A stretch of 64,000 nt of DNA from Bog-756 sp049517675 (GCA_049517675.1 JBEKRV010000025.1:62001-126000), one strand, 5' to 3'. Counted from the stretch's first letter, positions 51,384 to 61,844 are shown. Program-made: numbers and translations. The notes: generated by a model from the sequence alone, not told the origin.

Positions 51384-53537
51384 TCAGCCCGTCGAAGCGG
51401 TGGACGAGGAGCTGGTGGGCGTACCGAGCGGCGGGTAGGCCGGCAGGTCGATCGATTCGGACAGGACCGTGGACAGTGCGATCGAGTAGTCGGCCGTGAT
51501 GTGGAAGCCGTCCCAATAGGGCAGGTACTGACCGATGACGTCGGTGCAGGTCGCCGAGCAGAACCACGGGACGGTGTCGATGTAGCGGGCCCCGGTCCGG
51601 ATCGTGGCCCGACGCTCGGCGGCATCGTGTTCCACGTCGTACGGCAGGTCCGGACCCGAGCAGCGTTGGACGTCGTCGGGGTTGAGGGAGAGGCACCCGG
51701 GGCCGGCGCCGTCGAACTGGGGGATGTTCCCGAGGACGAGGACCCGGCTGGACGGCACCGGCAGGGACCGGATCAGCTTGACCGTGGCCGCCTCCCAGAC
51801 GCTCTCCGGGTACTTGGAACGACCCAGCCCGAGGTCGGCCTCCTGGGTGACGATGACCAGGTCCGGGTGGAGCGCGTCGATCCTGGCCAGGGCGAACCGG
51901 TGCCACTCGTCGCACTGGGCGAACCGGGCACCCGGCGTGGCGGAGCCGGGCGGGGCGGGGAAGGCGAGCCCGATGGCCGGGCAGTCCCCCTTGGCGAGGA
52001 TGGCGACCCTCCACCTCGACAGCAGGCCGATGAGGTTGATGGCGTCGAACCACATCGCCGCGTGGGAGTCACCGTAGACGACGAGGGTCCGCTTCCCCCG
52101 GGGGTCCCCGAAGGTGCACGCCGGAACCGACGTCTGGGCGTACTTGGGCCAGCACGACGACGGAGGCCCGCCCCAGTTGGCTCGGACCTGGTCGAGCGCG
52201 GGTCGCAGGTCGGGCGGCAGCGTGTGGATCAGGGCCGCGCTCTCGACCAGGCGGGTCAGTTCGCGGGGCGTGAGGGGCGCGGGCGGTCCCGCCCGCCCGT
52301 GCCCCGTCGAGGACGCCGCCCCGGAGACGTCCAGCGCGACGGTGGCGACGACCAGGGACGTGGCCACGAGAACGGCTCCCAGTCCGATCGACAGCCAGCG
52401 CCGCCGGGACAGGGCCCGGGAGTGGCGGACCGGGTTCTCGACGCAGACGTGGGTGGCGACCGCGGCGACCAGCGCCACGGCCAACCACGGGATGTTCCGG
52501 TGGAAGGGGAGTGCGTTCTGTCCGGCCTCCTCGGCGGCGATGATCAGGATGGGCCAGTGCCAGAGGTAGAGGGAGTAGGACAGGCGTCCGAACCACTGCA
52601 ACGGAGCGATCCGCAGGACCCGCTCGGCCGCCCACGACGGCACCGGCGTCCCACCGGCGATCACCAGGGCGGTCCCGACGACCGGGATGATCACGAGCGT
52701 CCCCGGGTACTGCGAAGCGGAGGAGTAGGTCACGGCGGCGAACCCGATCGCCGCCAGTCCGAGCCAGGTCATCGCCGTGGCCACCGTGCGCGGCAGCCTC
52801 AGGAGGGCCGGAGTCGCTGCGGCCACCAGCGCACCCAGCGCCAGCTCCCATGCCCGGGTCAGGGGGGAGAAGTAGGCGCCGTTCGGGTTCGTCGCCGTCT
52901 GGGCGGCCGAGATCACGAGCGACATGGCGATGATCGGGATCAGCGTGGCGATCAGTCGCGCCCGCAGCGAGACGGTCGACCGGAGCGATGCGACGACCAG
53001 GAAGATCGCCGGGTACACCAGGTAGAACTGCTCCTCGACGGCCAGGGACCAGAAGTTCTGCAGCGGGGAAGGGGGAAGCGTCGCGTTGAGGTAGCTGGTG
53101 GCCGTGTCGGCGAAGTGGAAGTTGGCGAGGAACACCGCGGTCCACCGTGCCGTCACCGCGGTCGGGTCCCCGTAGACGACGCCGAGCACCAGGTAGGTGA
53201 GGACGACGGTGGACACGATGACCAGGGTGGCGGCGGGAAGGATGCGGCGCACCCGGCGGCTGTAGAACGCGACGAGGGAGGTCGCGCCGGTGGAGGTGCG
53301 CTCGCGGAGCAGCAGCCCGGTGATCACGAAGCCGGAGATGACGAAGAAGACGTCGACGCCGACGTAGCCGCCACCGAGTCCGGGGAGGCCGGCGTGGTAC
53401 AGGACGACCAGCAGTACGGCGACGGCCCGGAGTCCTTCGACGTCGGGGCGGAACCTCCGGTCGCCCGGCGCGGTTCCTGCCTCGTCGGCGGTGCCTGCTT
53501 CCGGCGCCGTAGCCGGACCGTCGGTCACCGTACTCAT
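51384..53537 (-). CDS. acyltransferase-3 / SGNH hydrolase fusion
   Basis: A 717-aa OafA-like membrane protein. The N-terminal half has about ten helices and RPDVEGLRAVAVLLVVLYH, YVGVDVFFVISGF, FWSLAVEEQFYLVYP and SYSLYLWHWP, all acyltransferase-3 motifs. The C-terminal half is an extracytoplasmic SGNH domain with YGDSHAAMW (Ser) and YWDGFHIT (Asp-His). It likely O-acetylates a cell-wall or surface glycan. ATG 53537. Confidence 0.9.
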   Translation of the reverse strand: MSTVTDGPATAPEAGTADEAGTAPGDRRFRPDVEGLRAVAVLLVVLYHAGLPGLGGGYVGVDVFFVISGFVITGLLLRERTSTGATSLVAFYSRRVRRILPAATLVIVSTVVLTYLVLGVVYGDPTAVTARWTAVFLANFHFADTATSYLNATLPPSPLQNFWSLAVEEQFYLVYPAIFLVVASLRSTVSLRARLIATLIPIIAMSLVISAAQTATNPNGAYFSPLTRAWELALGALVAAATPALLRLPRTVATAMTWLGLAAIGFAAVTYSSASQYPGTLVIIPVVGTALVIAGGTPVPSWAAERVLRIAPLQWFGRLSYSLYLWHWPILIIAAEEAGQNALPFHRNIPWLAVALVAAVATHVCVENPVRHSRALSRRRWLSIGLGAVLVATSLVVATVALDVSGAASSTGHGRAGPPAPLTPRELTRLVESAALIHTLPPDLRPALDQVRANWGGPPSSCWPKYAQTSVPACTFGDPRGKRTLVVYGDSHAAMWFDAINLIGLLSRWRVAILAKGDCPAIGLAFPAPPGSATPGARFAQCDEWHRFALARIDALHPDLVIVTQEADLGLGRSKYPESVWEAATVKLIRSLPVPSSRVLVLGNIPQFDGAGPGCLSLNPDDVQRCSGPDLPYDVEHDAAERRATIRTGARYIDTVPWFCSATCTDVIGQYLPYWDGFHITADYSIALSTVLSESIDLPAYPPLGTPTSSSSTASTG

Positions 53538-53656
53538 GGCCTGGTCTGTCCCCCGCTCCGTTCCGGGTCTCCCCGGAGGCACCGCGACGTACCGTATCGG
53601 ACTGCCGGGACATCCTAGGTGGGGCCCGACACCGTCCGGGGGGTCGGGCCCGGTGG

Positions 53657-55480
53657 TCAGGTGGGGGCAGGCGGCCCCGTGAACACCACGCCCTCGAACT
53701 CCCCCGACTCCCGCCACGCCTCGGTCAGCCGGAAGAACGCCATCGAGCCCTTCCCGTACGACGCGGTCCACGGGGGTCCGTCGAGGGGCCGACCCTCGTT
53801 GTTGTAGTAGCCGGGGGTGCAGTCGCTTCCCCCGATGCCACCGGTCCCGTTGACGGCGTGGGTCACGATCTGGTCAGCCCAGGCGTCCTCGGCGGCGCGT
53901 GTGGCCTCGATCGTCGAGAGTCCCTGCTCCTCCATGTGGGACACGATGGCGGCGACATGGCGCGACGATTCGTCGAGCAGCTGGGTGTAGTTGGCCGTCC
54001 ACGCCCCCTGCGCTTGACCGAGGATGAACAGGTTGGGGTAGCCATGGGTGACCAGTCCGTGCAGCGTCCGCATGCCCCCGTCGTCCCACTTCTCGGTCAG
54101 GGTGCGGCCGTCGCGGCCCCGCACGGCGAAGCCGGCGCGTCGCTCGTAGCCGGTTCCCACTTCGAATCCGGTGGCATAGACGATGCAGTCGACGTCGTAG
54201 TGCACGCCCCCGGCCACCACCCCGGTGCGGGTGATCCGCTCGACGCCGGCGCCGTCGGTGTCGACGAGCGTCACGTTCTCCCTGTTGAAGGTGGAGAGGT
54301 ACTCGTCGTGGAAGCACGGCCGCTTGCAGAACATCTTGTAGTAGGGCTTGAGGGCCTCGGCGACGGAAGGGTCGTCGACCAGGGCGTCCACCCGGGCCCG
54401 GATCTCCTCCATCTTCTCGAAGTTGGCGAGCTCGAGGACCTCCTCGAAGGGCCGGTCGAGGGCGCCCGCCCTGCCGTTGCGGAAGATCTCCATCATCTTG
54501 CCGATCAGCGCCGTCCACCCGTCGTCCACCAGGTCGACCTCCTGGGGCACGCCGGAGACCAGGGCGTTGAAGTTGCGGACCCGCTCCTCCTGCCAACCCG
54601 GGCCGAGCCCGGCGGCCCACTCGGGGTCGGTCGGGCGATTGCCCCGGACGTCGATGGAGGAGGGGGTGCGCTGGAACACGTAGAGGTGGCCGGCCGCCTG
54701 GCCGAGGTGGGGGACGATCTGCACCGCGGTGGCACCGGTCCCGATCACGGCGACCCGCACGCCCGCCAGGCGGTCGAGTCCGCCCTCCGGTCCGCCCCCG
54801 GTGTATGCGTAGTCCCACCTGCTCGTGTGGAAGGCGTGACCTCCGAACTCCCCGATCCCGTCGACACCGGGCAGCTTGGGCCGGTGCAGGGGACCGGTCG
54901 CCGACACTACGAAGCGGGCCAGGAACCGGTCGCCCCGATCGGTCCGGACCGTCCAACGGCCGACCTCGTCGTCCCAATCCATCGTCGTCACCTCGGTGCC
55001 GAGCACGGCGGGACCGGACAACCCGTAGTGATCGGCGATCCGCTGGGCGTGGGCGAGGATCTCGGGGGCCCGGGCGTAGCGCTCCGTCGGGACGACCCCG
55101 AGCTCCTCCAGGAGCGGCATGTAGATGTACGACTCGATGTCGCACTGGGCGCCCGGGTACTGGTTCCAGTACCAGGTCCCCCCGATGCGGCCGCCCTTCT
55201 CCACGATCCGGACGCGGTCCAGGCCCGTCCCCCGCAGTCGGGCGCCGGCCAACAGTCCACCGAATCCGCCGCCGACGATCAGCGCATCGACCTCCTCGTC
55301 GAAGGGTGGGCGGTCGGGCCGGGTGGCGAACGGGTCGCGTGCGAACCCGGCCAGCCGGCCGGCGACCTCGAGGTACTGGTCCTTGCCGTCCGGCCGGAGC
55401 CGCTTGGCACGTTCCTCGGCGTAGCGGCGGCGCAGCGCGTCGGGGTCGAAGGCCAGGTCGGGCGCAACCGGGTCAGCCAT
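53657..55480 (-). CDS. Baeyer-Villiger-type FAD monooxygenase
   Basis: A 607-aa flavin monooxygenase. IVGGGFGGLLAGARLRGTG binds FAD, and GGTWYWNQYPGAQCDIES is typical of cyclohexanone/steroid monooxygenases. FGGHAFHTSRWDY matches the BVMO fingerprint, and VAVIGTGATAVQIVPHL binds NADPH. Likely substrate: a cyclic or steroid-like ketone (inference). ATG 55480. It stands alone between the acyltransferase and an SRPBCC gene. Confidence 0.9.
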   Translation of the reverse strand: MADPVAPDLAFDPDALRRRYAEERAKRLRPDGKDQYLEVAGRLAGFARDPFATRPDRPPFDEEVDALIVGGGFGGLLAGARLRGTGLDRVRIVEKGGRIGGTWYWNQYPGAQCDIESYIYMPLLEELGVVPTERYARAPEILAHAQRIADHYGLSGPAVLGTEVTTMDWDDEVGRWTVRTDRGDRFLARFVVSATGPLHRPKLPGVDGIGEFGGHAFHTSRWDYAYTGGGPEGGLDRLAGVRVAVIGTGATAVQIVPHLGQAAGHLYVFQRTPSSIDVRGNRPTDPEWAAGLGPGWQEERVRNFNALVSGVPQEVDLVDDGWTALIGKMMEIFRNGRAGALDRPFEEVLELANFEKMEEIRARVDALVDDPSVAEALKPYYKMFCKRPCFHDEYLSTFNRENVTLVDTDGAGVERITRTGVVAGGVHYDVDCIVYATGFEVGTGYERRAGFAVRGRDGRTLTEKWDDGGMRTLHGLVTHGYPNLFILGQAQGAWTANYTQLLDESSRHVAAIVSHMEEQGLSTIEATRAAEDAWADQIVTHAVNGTGGIGGSDCTPGYYNNEGRPLDGPPWTASYGKGSMAFFRLTEAWRESGEFEGVVFTGPPAPT

Positions 55481-55566
55481 CCCCGGAGTCTACGGCCGCG
55501 GGTTCCGCGGGACCGTGGCCGGGGCCGGAAACAGGCCCGACGGACGTGGGTGGGTAGTGTGCCCGC

Positions 55567-56025
55567 ATGGGCGACGAGGTGAGTGTGACGACCGAGATCC
55601 ACGCTCCGGCGGACCGGGTGTGGGCACTGGTGGCCGACCTGGTGCGCATGAAGGAGTGGTCACCCGAGAACGACGGGGTGGTCTGGTGCAAGGGGGCGAC
55701 GTCGGCCGTTCGCGGGGCGCGGTTCACCGGAACCAACCGCCGGGAGTCCAAGCGGTGGAGCACGGTCGGCACGGTCCTCGAGGCCGAGCCGGGACGGGTC
55801 CTCTCCTTCCGGATCACCGCCGTCGGGCAGAAGGTGTCCGTGTGGCGCTACCGGTTCGAGCCCACCGACGCCGGCTGCAGGGTGACCGAGACCTGGATCG
55901 ACGAGCGCAACGCCCTGGTCAAGGCGCTCGGCACCAGGGTCAGCGGGGTATCCGACCGGGCGACCCACAACCGTGCCGGCATGGAGCAGACGCTCGCCAA
56001 CCTGAAGGCCGCCGCCGAGGCCTGA
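55567..56025 (+). CDS. SRPBCC / polyketide-cyclase-like protein
   Basis: A 152-aa START-like protein: VTTEIHAPADRVWALVADLVRMKEWSPEN is the typical first strand-helix, then ARFTGTNRR, VLSFRITAVGQ, GCRVTETW and a long C-terminal helix. It binds a hydrophobic ligand in a deep pocket; the ligand is unknown. ATG 55567. It converges with the amidase gene. Confidence 0.85.
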   Translation: MGDEVSVTTEIHAPADRVWALVADLVRMKEWSPENDGVVWCKGATSAVRGARFTGTNRRESKRWSTVGTVLEAEPGRVLSFRITAVGQKVSVWRYRFEPTDAGCRVTETWIDERNALVKALGTRVSGVSDRATHNRAGMEQTLANLKAAAEA

Positions 56026-56034
56026 CCGGCCGGG

Positions 56035-57510
56035 TCAGCCCCGGCGTGGCCGCAGCCAGCCCGGGCGGGGCAGCGGGTCGGTCGCATCGACCAGCCGCTC
56101 GACACGACGCGCCGCGGCCAGGAGCGCCGACTCCTGACCGGGCCGGGCGATGAGGGCCAGCCCGATCGGAAGCCCGTGGACGAGTCCGACCGGCACGCTC
56201 ATGATCGGCCATCCGGCGATGGCGGCCGGCATGGTCACCCAGCTCGACACGACCCCGGCGTGGCCGCCGACGACGAGGTCGCTCTTCCACGCAGGGCCGT
56301 ACGCGGCGGCGATCAGCACGTCTGCACCGTCGAGGGCCGGCTCGAGGCACGTGGTGACCGCCCACCCCAGGTTGCGGTTCCGCGCCCCGGCGTAGGCGTC
56401 GCCGGCACGCCCCCCGGTGGCGAGGGCCTGGGTGAACTGCTCGTGGCCGAAGTAGGGGAGCTCCACGTCGGCGTGGGCCTGATCGAAGGCGACGACGTCG
56501 GCCAGCGAGCACACGCCGTCCCCCGGTCGCCGGGCCAGGTAGTCGCCGAGGTCGTCGACCAGTTCGGCCAGCATCACGGTGAACTCGTCGGCCACCACCT
56601 CCGGTCCGGGTGTGGCCACGTCACGGACCTCGACCGACTCGCCGGACTCCCCGAGCAAGGCCACGAACGCGTCGACCGCGTCGTCGGTGGCCGGGTGGTC
56701 GGTACGCCAGCTGGCGGCGTGGACGAAACGCGGCGGGGGACCGGTGTGATCGACAGGACGCCGACCGGCGAGCACGGCGAACAGGCGGGCCACGTCGTCG
56801 ACGCTCCTGGCCATCGGCCCGGGACTGTCCTGACTGGCGCTGATCGGTACCACTCCTCCACCGGGCACCGCGCCGACCGTCGGCTTCAGCCCGACGACCC
56901 CGTTGACCGAGGCGGGGCAGACGATGGACCCGTCCGTCTCGGTGCCCACGGCCAGTGGAACCAGTCCGGCGGCCAGGGCGGCGCCCGACCCCGACGAGGA
57001 GCCGCCCGCGCTGCGGTCGAGGGCCCACGGGTTCCCGACCAACCCGCCGGTGGCCGACCACCCGCTGGTGGACCGCCCGGAGCGGATGTTCGCCCACTCG
57101 GAGAGGTTGGTGCTGGCCAGCACCACCCCTCCGGCGTCCCGCAACCGGGCTACCAGCGGTGCGTCACCGGCCGGCCGGCCGAGCAGGGCGGTGGAGCCGG
57201 CGGCACCGGGCAGTCCGGCGGCCTCGATGTTGTCCTTGACGGCGATCGGGACGCCGTGCAGCGGTCCCCGGATCTCCCCCCGGGCCCGCTCGGCATCACG
57301 TTCTGCGGCGACGGCGAGCGCGTCGGCGGCGACCGCGGCGATGGAACGGAGCCCGATGCCACCGGACGGGTCGTCGATGGCGGCGGCCCGTTCGAGCAGG
57401 GTCCCGACGAGGGCCTCGCTGGTCAGTGCCCCCGAGGCGAAGCGGTCGAGGATCTCGGTCACGCCGAGGTAGCCGAGCTCGACCGACGACGGGTGGGGAT
57501 CGATGGTCAT
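56035..57510 (-). CDS. amidase signature family protein
   Basis: A 491-aa amidase. Catalytic Lys in GVPIAVKDNIEAAG, Ser cluster in DRSAGGSSSGSGAALAAG, and GTETDGSIVCPASVNGVVGLKPT form the Ser-Ser-Lys triad region. No GatB or GatC partners are nearby, so it is probably a catabolic amidase and not GatA. ATG 57510 is chosen from family length; the frame is open to 57591. Confidence 0.88.
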   Translation of the reverse strand: MTIDPHPSSVELGYLGVTEILDRFASGALTSEALVGTLLERAAAIDDPSGGIGLRSIAAVAADALAVAAERDAERARGEIRGPLHGVPIAVKDNIEAAGLPGAAGSTALLGRPAGDAPLVARLRDAGGVVLASTNLSEWANIRSGRSTSGWSATGGLVGNPWALDRSAGGSSSGSGAALAAGLVPLAVGTETDGSIVCPASVNGVVGLKPTVGAVPGGGVVPISASQDSPGPMARSVDDVARLFAVLAGRRPVDHTGPPPRFVHAASWRTDHPATDDAVDAFVALLGESGESVEVRDVATPGPEVVADEFTVMLAELVDDLGDYLARRPGDGVCSLADVVAFDQAHADVELPYFGHEQFTQALATGGRAGDAYAGARNRNLGWAVTTCLEPALDGADVLIAAAYGPAWKSDLVVGGHAGVVSSWVTMPAAIAGWPIMSVPVGLVHGLPIGLALIARPGQESALLAAARRVERLVDATDPLPRPGWLRPRRG

Positions 57511-57589
57511 GACCGAAGGGTAGACAAGGCGTCGGTCACCCGACGCGGCCGGCGCGCGCCACGTCCGCCGATTGCCTAGGTTGTCGTCC

Positions 57590-59245
57590 ATGAGGCGCCT
57601 CTCGCTGGCTGTCGGACTGATCGCGCTGTGCGTCCCGGTGGGTGTGGTCGGCGCCGGGTCGGCGGAAGGGGCGCCCGCTCCCGCGCCGATCAGCTGCGGG
57701 GGACCGGTGACGGCCCCTGCCGTGGTCGCGGGCGGGACCTACGCCTCGCTCACGGTGACCGGGGTGTGCGACGTCAGCGCAGGGCACGTCGTGGTGGAGG
57801 GCGACGTGGTGGTCGATCCCGGAGCGGCCCTGGTGAGCGGGTTCGCCAGGGACGACGGCGCGACCGGGACCACGTCGGGACTGACCGTGGACGGGAACGT
57901 GACCGCCGGCGCCGGGTCCGCGCTCCTGCTCGGCTGCGAGCCGTCCGAGTTCCCCTGCTACGACGACCCCGACCCGGGCAGCCCCACCCTCTCCTCCACG
58001 ACGACCGTCGTGGGCAGCATCGTGGCCACCGGCCCGCTCGGCGTCATCATGCACCACTCGGTGGTCGACGGGGATGTCACGGAGACCGGTGGTGGCGGCG
58101 GCATCACGTGTGCCTCCTCGCCCACCAACGTCTTCTACGGCATCCCGGGCAACTACGGATCGGTGTACAGCGACTACGAGGACGTCACCATCGGGGGCGA
58201 CCTGCGGGTCACGGGTGTCCGGTCGTGCTGGTTCGGCGCACTTCGGCTCAGCGTCGCCGGCAGTGCCACGTTCGCCGACGACACGTACGCCGACCCCGAC
58301 GCCGACGAGATCCTCGACAACCGCATCGGAGGGAACCTCCTGTGCACCGACCTGTCGCCCCGGGTCCAGTTCGGCGACGCCGGGCAGGGTGGGAGCACGG
58401 TGGCGGGCTACGGGACCGGCGACTGCGCGTTCTCGCGCTTCCTCCCCTACCCGAGCGACCCCACCCAGGAACTGCCGATCGCCGCGCCGGCGCCGGGGCC
58501 GCAGGGGTACTGGCTGGCGGCTAGTGACGGCGGGATCTTCAGCTTCGGGCGACCGTTCTACGGGTCGGGTTCGGGCGGATCGTCCGCCGTCAGCGGGTTC
58601 GCCTCGGACCCCGGGGGCAACGGGTACCAGATCGGAACCGGGTCCGGGTCGATCGTGCCCTTCGGCCCCCGTGCCGGCTGCACCGGCTCGGTCGTCGACC
58701 TCGTCGAGCCGGTCGTGGGCCTGGCCGCCGCCCCGGGCGGCGACGGCTGCTGGTCGGTGGCCGCGGACGGCGGGGTCTTCGCCTTCGGTCCGAACGCGCC
58801 GTTCTACGGGTCGGCGGGCGACCTCACGTTGAACAGGCCCGTCGTCGGGATGGCCGCGACGCCGAACGGTGACGGCTACTACCTGGTGGCCAGTGACGGT
58901 GGCATCTTCAGCTACGGCCCGGGTGCGGTCTTCCAGGGGTCGATGGGTGGACAGCACCTCAACCAGCCGATCGTGGGGATGGCCGTCGACCCGTCCACCG
59001 GTGGTTACTGGCTGGTCGCCGCGGACGGCGGCATCTTCAGCTTCGGCGCACCGTTCTACGGATCGCTGGGCGGCGTGCACCTCAACCAGCCGATCGTCGG
59101 GATGGCCGCCGCACCGGGTGGCGACGGCTACTACCTGGTGGCTTCCGACGGCGGGGTCTTCGCCTTCGGTCCGGGCGCGATCTTCCAGGGGTCGACCGGC
59201 GCTCTCAGGCTGAACAAGCCGATCATCGGGATGGCCCTCGGCTGA
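57590..59245 (+). CDS. secreted six-repeat GYWL/GYYL protein
   Basis: A 551-aa exported protein with a signal peptide (LAVGLIALCVPVGVVGAGSA), a beta-rich N-terminal part resembling polymorphic parallel-strand repeats (VVEGDVVVDPGA, LTVDGNVTAG), and six C-terminal repeats, four of them close to GYYLVASDGGIFSYG. It is a sister of the protein at 11854 in its repeat half but the N-terminal half differs. The six-blade count may mean a propeller. ATG 57590. Role unknown. Confidence 0.8.
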   Translation: MRRLSLAVGLIALCVPVGVVGAGSAEGAPAPAPISCGGPVTAPAVVAGGTYASLTVTGVCDVSAGHVVVEGDVVVDPGAALVSGFARDDGATGTTSGLTVDGNVTAGAGSALLLGCEPSEFPCYDDPDPGSPTLSSTTTVVGSIVATGPLGVIMHHSVVDGDVTETGGGGGITCASSPTNVFYGIPGNYGSVYSDYEDVTIGGDLRVTGVRSCWFGALRLSVAGSATFADDTYADPDADEILDNRIGGNLLCTDLSPRVQFGDAGQGGSTVAGYGTGDCAFSRFLPYPSDPTQELPIAAPAPGPQGYWLAASDGGIFSFGRPFYGSGSGGSSAVSGFASDPGGNGYQIGTGSGSIVPFGPRAGCTGSVVDLVEPVVGLAAAPGGDGCWSVAADGGVFAFGPNAPFYGSAGDLTLNRPVVGMAATPNGDGYYLVASDGGIFSYGPGAVFQGSMGGQHLNQPIVGMAVDPSTGGYWLVAADGGIFSFGAPFYGSLGGVHLNQPIVGMAAAPGGDGYYLVASDGGVFAFGPGAIFQGSTGALRLNKPIIGMALG

Positions 59246-59267
59246 CGATGGTGCCCGGCGGACTCCG

Positions 59268-61844
59268 TCAGGCGCCGCCCCCCGGGACCGTGACGGGCAT
59301 CTGGAACGGCAGGTCCGCCGACGACTCACCCACGCCGACGACGTACCGGCCGGCGACCACCGTGGGTGTCCCGGAGGCGTCGGACGTGAACCCCGACGTC
59401 GGCAACGAGAGGGTCACCTGACGGGTGGCCCCCGGGGCGAGGGAGACCCTGGCGAATGCACGGAGCTGCTCGGGGGGCTCGCCGAGCCCGGGCGGGTAGG
59501 CCACGTAGACCTGGACGACGTCGGCACCGGACCGGGTGCCGGTGTTCTTGTCGTCGACCTCGACGGAGTAGCCCCCGGTAGCGGACGGGACGATCCGGGG
59601 GTCCGTGAGCGAGAACGTGGTGTAGTCGAGCCCGAAGCCGAACGGGAACAGCGGGGTGACGCCGTTGGCCTGGTACCACCGGTAGCCGACATCGAGTCCC
59701 GTTCCGTAGTTCACCACCGCGTCGATCCCCGGGAACTCTGCGGTGGTGGCCGCCGGCTGCGCCGCGGTCGACGTCGGGAACGTGATCGGCAGTCGACCCG
59801 AGGGATCGACCCGTCCGGTCAGGACGGCCGCCGCCGCCGCACCGTCCTCCTCGCCCGGATACCAGGCCTCCACGACGGCCGACACCTTGGAGAGCCACGG
59901 CATGAGGACCGCCCCGCCGCTGTTGATCACGACGACGGTGTGCGGATTGACCGCAGCCACGGCCTCGATGAGCTGGTTCGCGTCCCCCGGCAGTGACAGC
60001 CCCCGGTCGGATGCCTCGGTCTGGTACTCGCCGGTGAAGACCACCGCGACCGACGACCGTCTGGCTGCGGCCACGGCGGCGTCGAACTCCCCGGTTTCGT
60101 CGGTGATGCCGAACGCCGGGCTGGGCCGGTCGTCGACGGCGAACCACCGGATGGTGAACCGGTAGTGCTCGCCGGCCCGCAGGGTCACCGCCGCCGACAG
60201 GAGCGTCAGGGTGTGGAGCCCGGGGGACGACAGGACGGGCGCCCCGTTCATGGTGAGCCAGGTGTCGCCGACCTGCTGCAGGCCGATCCGGTAGATCCCA
60301 CCGGTCCGCGGGGTGATCGTCTCGCTCCACGAGCTCCATGACGACCCGGTCCCGGGCGCGACCGCGGTCGCCGCCGCGGGGGTCACGTTGGGCGACTCGA
60401 CGACCGGGAGGTCCGCCTTGCCCGCCTCCACCCGGTCGGCGTGGAGCACGGGCACGCCGGTGTCGAAGTACCGCCTGGCGAAGAGCTGGCCGGTGGTGAC
60501 GGACCGCAACGGTGTCGACTCGAGTCCGCCCTGCGCGTAGTGGATGGCGACCGAGTTTCCGAGCGCGGTGCGCAGCGCGGCGAGCGGGGTGGAGATGAAG
60601 GGCGCCGTCACCGCCGAGCTGCCACCGCCGGAGATGATCGGGTCGGTGGCGCCGGTCCCGACCACGGCGACCGACCGGATCCGGTGCCCGAGCGGGAGCA
60701 CCCCGCCGGCGTTCTTCAGGAGCACCATGGATGCCTCGGCCGTGGTGAGCGCGACGTTCGTGTGGGCCGGCGTGATCGCATCGGCCGAGGGCCTGCCGGC
60801 GACAGGATGGGCGATCAGTCCGTACCGGAACATCTGGGTGAGGACGTCGGTGACGGCCCGGTCGAGGTCGGACACCGGGATGGCTCCGGACCGCACGAGC
60901 GCGAGGAGGGCCGGAGCCGATCCGGGCTTGATCATGGCGATGCCGGCCCGGAACGCCTGCGCGGTGTCCGCCACGGGGACCGCCCCGAGGTCGGAGCGGA
61001 CGAAGCCGGTGAAGCCCCAGGAGGCGAGATCGGCGTAGACGCCCGGGTCCGAACAGTCGTTGAGGCCGTTTACCGAGCCGTAGGAGCACATGATCGAGGC
61101 GACGTGGCCCTGTTGGACGACCTCCGTGTACGGGGGGTTGTAGAGCTCGGCGAGTGCCCGGGCCGGTACGATCTGGTCGAGGATGTACCGGGCCGTCTCC
61201 TGTGAGTACGCGGTGACGTGCTTGAGATTCGCCATGGTCCCGGTGGACTGGATCCCCTCGACGTTGGCGACGCCCATGGCGCCCGTGAGCACCGGATCCT
61301 CGCCGAATGCCTCGAAGATCCGACCCGCCTCGGGAACTCTGGCCAGGTTGAGCTCCGGTCCCTGTGCCGCGTCGATCCCCTTGGACCTGGCCTCCTGGCC
61401 CATGACCACGCCCGTCGCTCTGGCCACCGACGGGTCGAAGGTGGCGGCCACGCCGATGGCCGCCGGTAGCTGGGTGACGCCGGTCATGTGGAAGGCGATC
61501 CCGTCCGGGCCGTCGGTGAGGGTCATCGGTGGGATGCAGAGCGATCGGATCCCGAGGTTGGTGTTCTCGACCGGCGGCTTCGTCTGCAGGATGACGAAGG
61601 ACACCTTCTGCGAGAGCGTCATCCGGTCGAGGACCTCGGCGGCCAGCGACGCCGGGGTCCCCTGCCCCTTCTGCGACTGCGCCACCCAGGGGCACCGTGC
61701 GGCGGCCGCGCGCCGCGTCGGCGTCGGCTTCGGCGCGCCGCCGGCGGGGACGGCCCCGGAGGCGAGGGCGCCGGTGAGCGAAGCCACGGTCACGAGTGCG
61801 GCACCGATGAGCCGGCATCGGGTCGAACGATGGAGTCTCGCCAT
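59268..61844 (-). CDS. secreted glycoside hydrolase family 3 beta-glucosidase
   Basis: An 858-aa GH3 enzyme with a signal peptide (LIGAALVTVASLTGALASGA). The barrel domain has MTLTDGPDGIAFH, LNLARVPEAGRIFEAFGEDP, LKHVTAYSQE and the nucleophile Asp in GFVRSDLGAVP. A PA14-like insert (GIYRIGLQQVGDTWLTMNG) splits the second domain, and a fibronectin-like end follows (VVQVYVAYPPG). It should cleave beta-glucosides outside the cell. ATG 61844. Converges with the repeat-protein gene. Confidence 0.92.
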   Translation of the reverse strand: MARLHRSTRCRLIGAALVTVASLTGALASGAVPAGGAPKPTPTRRAAAARCPWVAQSQKGQGTPASLAAEVLDRMTLSQKVSFVILQTKPPVENTNLGIRSLCIPPMTLTDGPDGIAFHMTGVTQLPAAIGVAATFDPSVARATGVVMGQEARSKGIDAAQGPELNLARVPEAGRIFEAFGEDPVLTGAMGVANVEGIQSTGTMANLKHVTAYSQETARYILDQIVPARALAELYNPPYTEVVQQGHVASIMCSYGSVNGLNDCSDPGVYADLASWGFTGFVRSDLGAVPVADTAQAFRAGIAMIKPGSAPALLALVRSGAIPVSDLDRAVTDVLTQMFRYGLIAHPVAGRPSADAITPAHTNVALTTAEASMVLLKNAGGVLPLGHRIRSVAVVGTGATDPIISGGGSSAVTAPFISTPLAALRTALGNSVAIHYAQGGLESTPLRSVTTGQLFARRYFDTGVPVLHADRVEAGKADLPVVESPNVTPAAATAVAPGTGSSWSSWSETITPRTGGIYRIGLQQVGDTWLTMNGAPVLSSPGLHTLTLLSAAVTLRAGEHYRFTIRWFAVDDRPSPAFGITDETGEFDAAVAAARRSSVAVVFTGEYQTEASDRGLSLPGDANQLIEAVAAVNPHTVVVINSGGAVLMPWLSKVSAVVEAWYPGEEDGAAAAAVLTGRVDPSGRLPITFPTSTAAQPAATTAEFPGIDAVVNYGTGLDVGYRWYQANGVTPLFPFGFGLDYTTFSLTDPRIVPSATGGYSVEVDDKNTGTRSGADVVQVYVAYPPGLGEPPEQLRAFARVSLAPGATRQVTLSLPTSGFTSDASGTPTVVAGRYVVGVGESSADLPFQMPVTVPGGGA

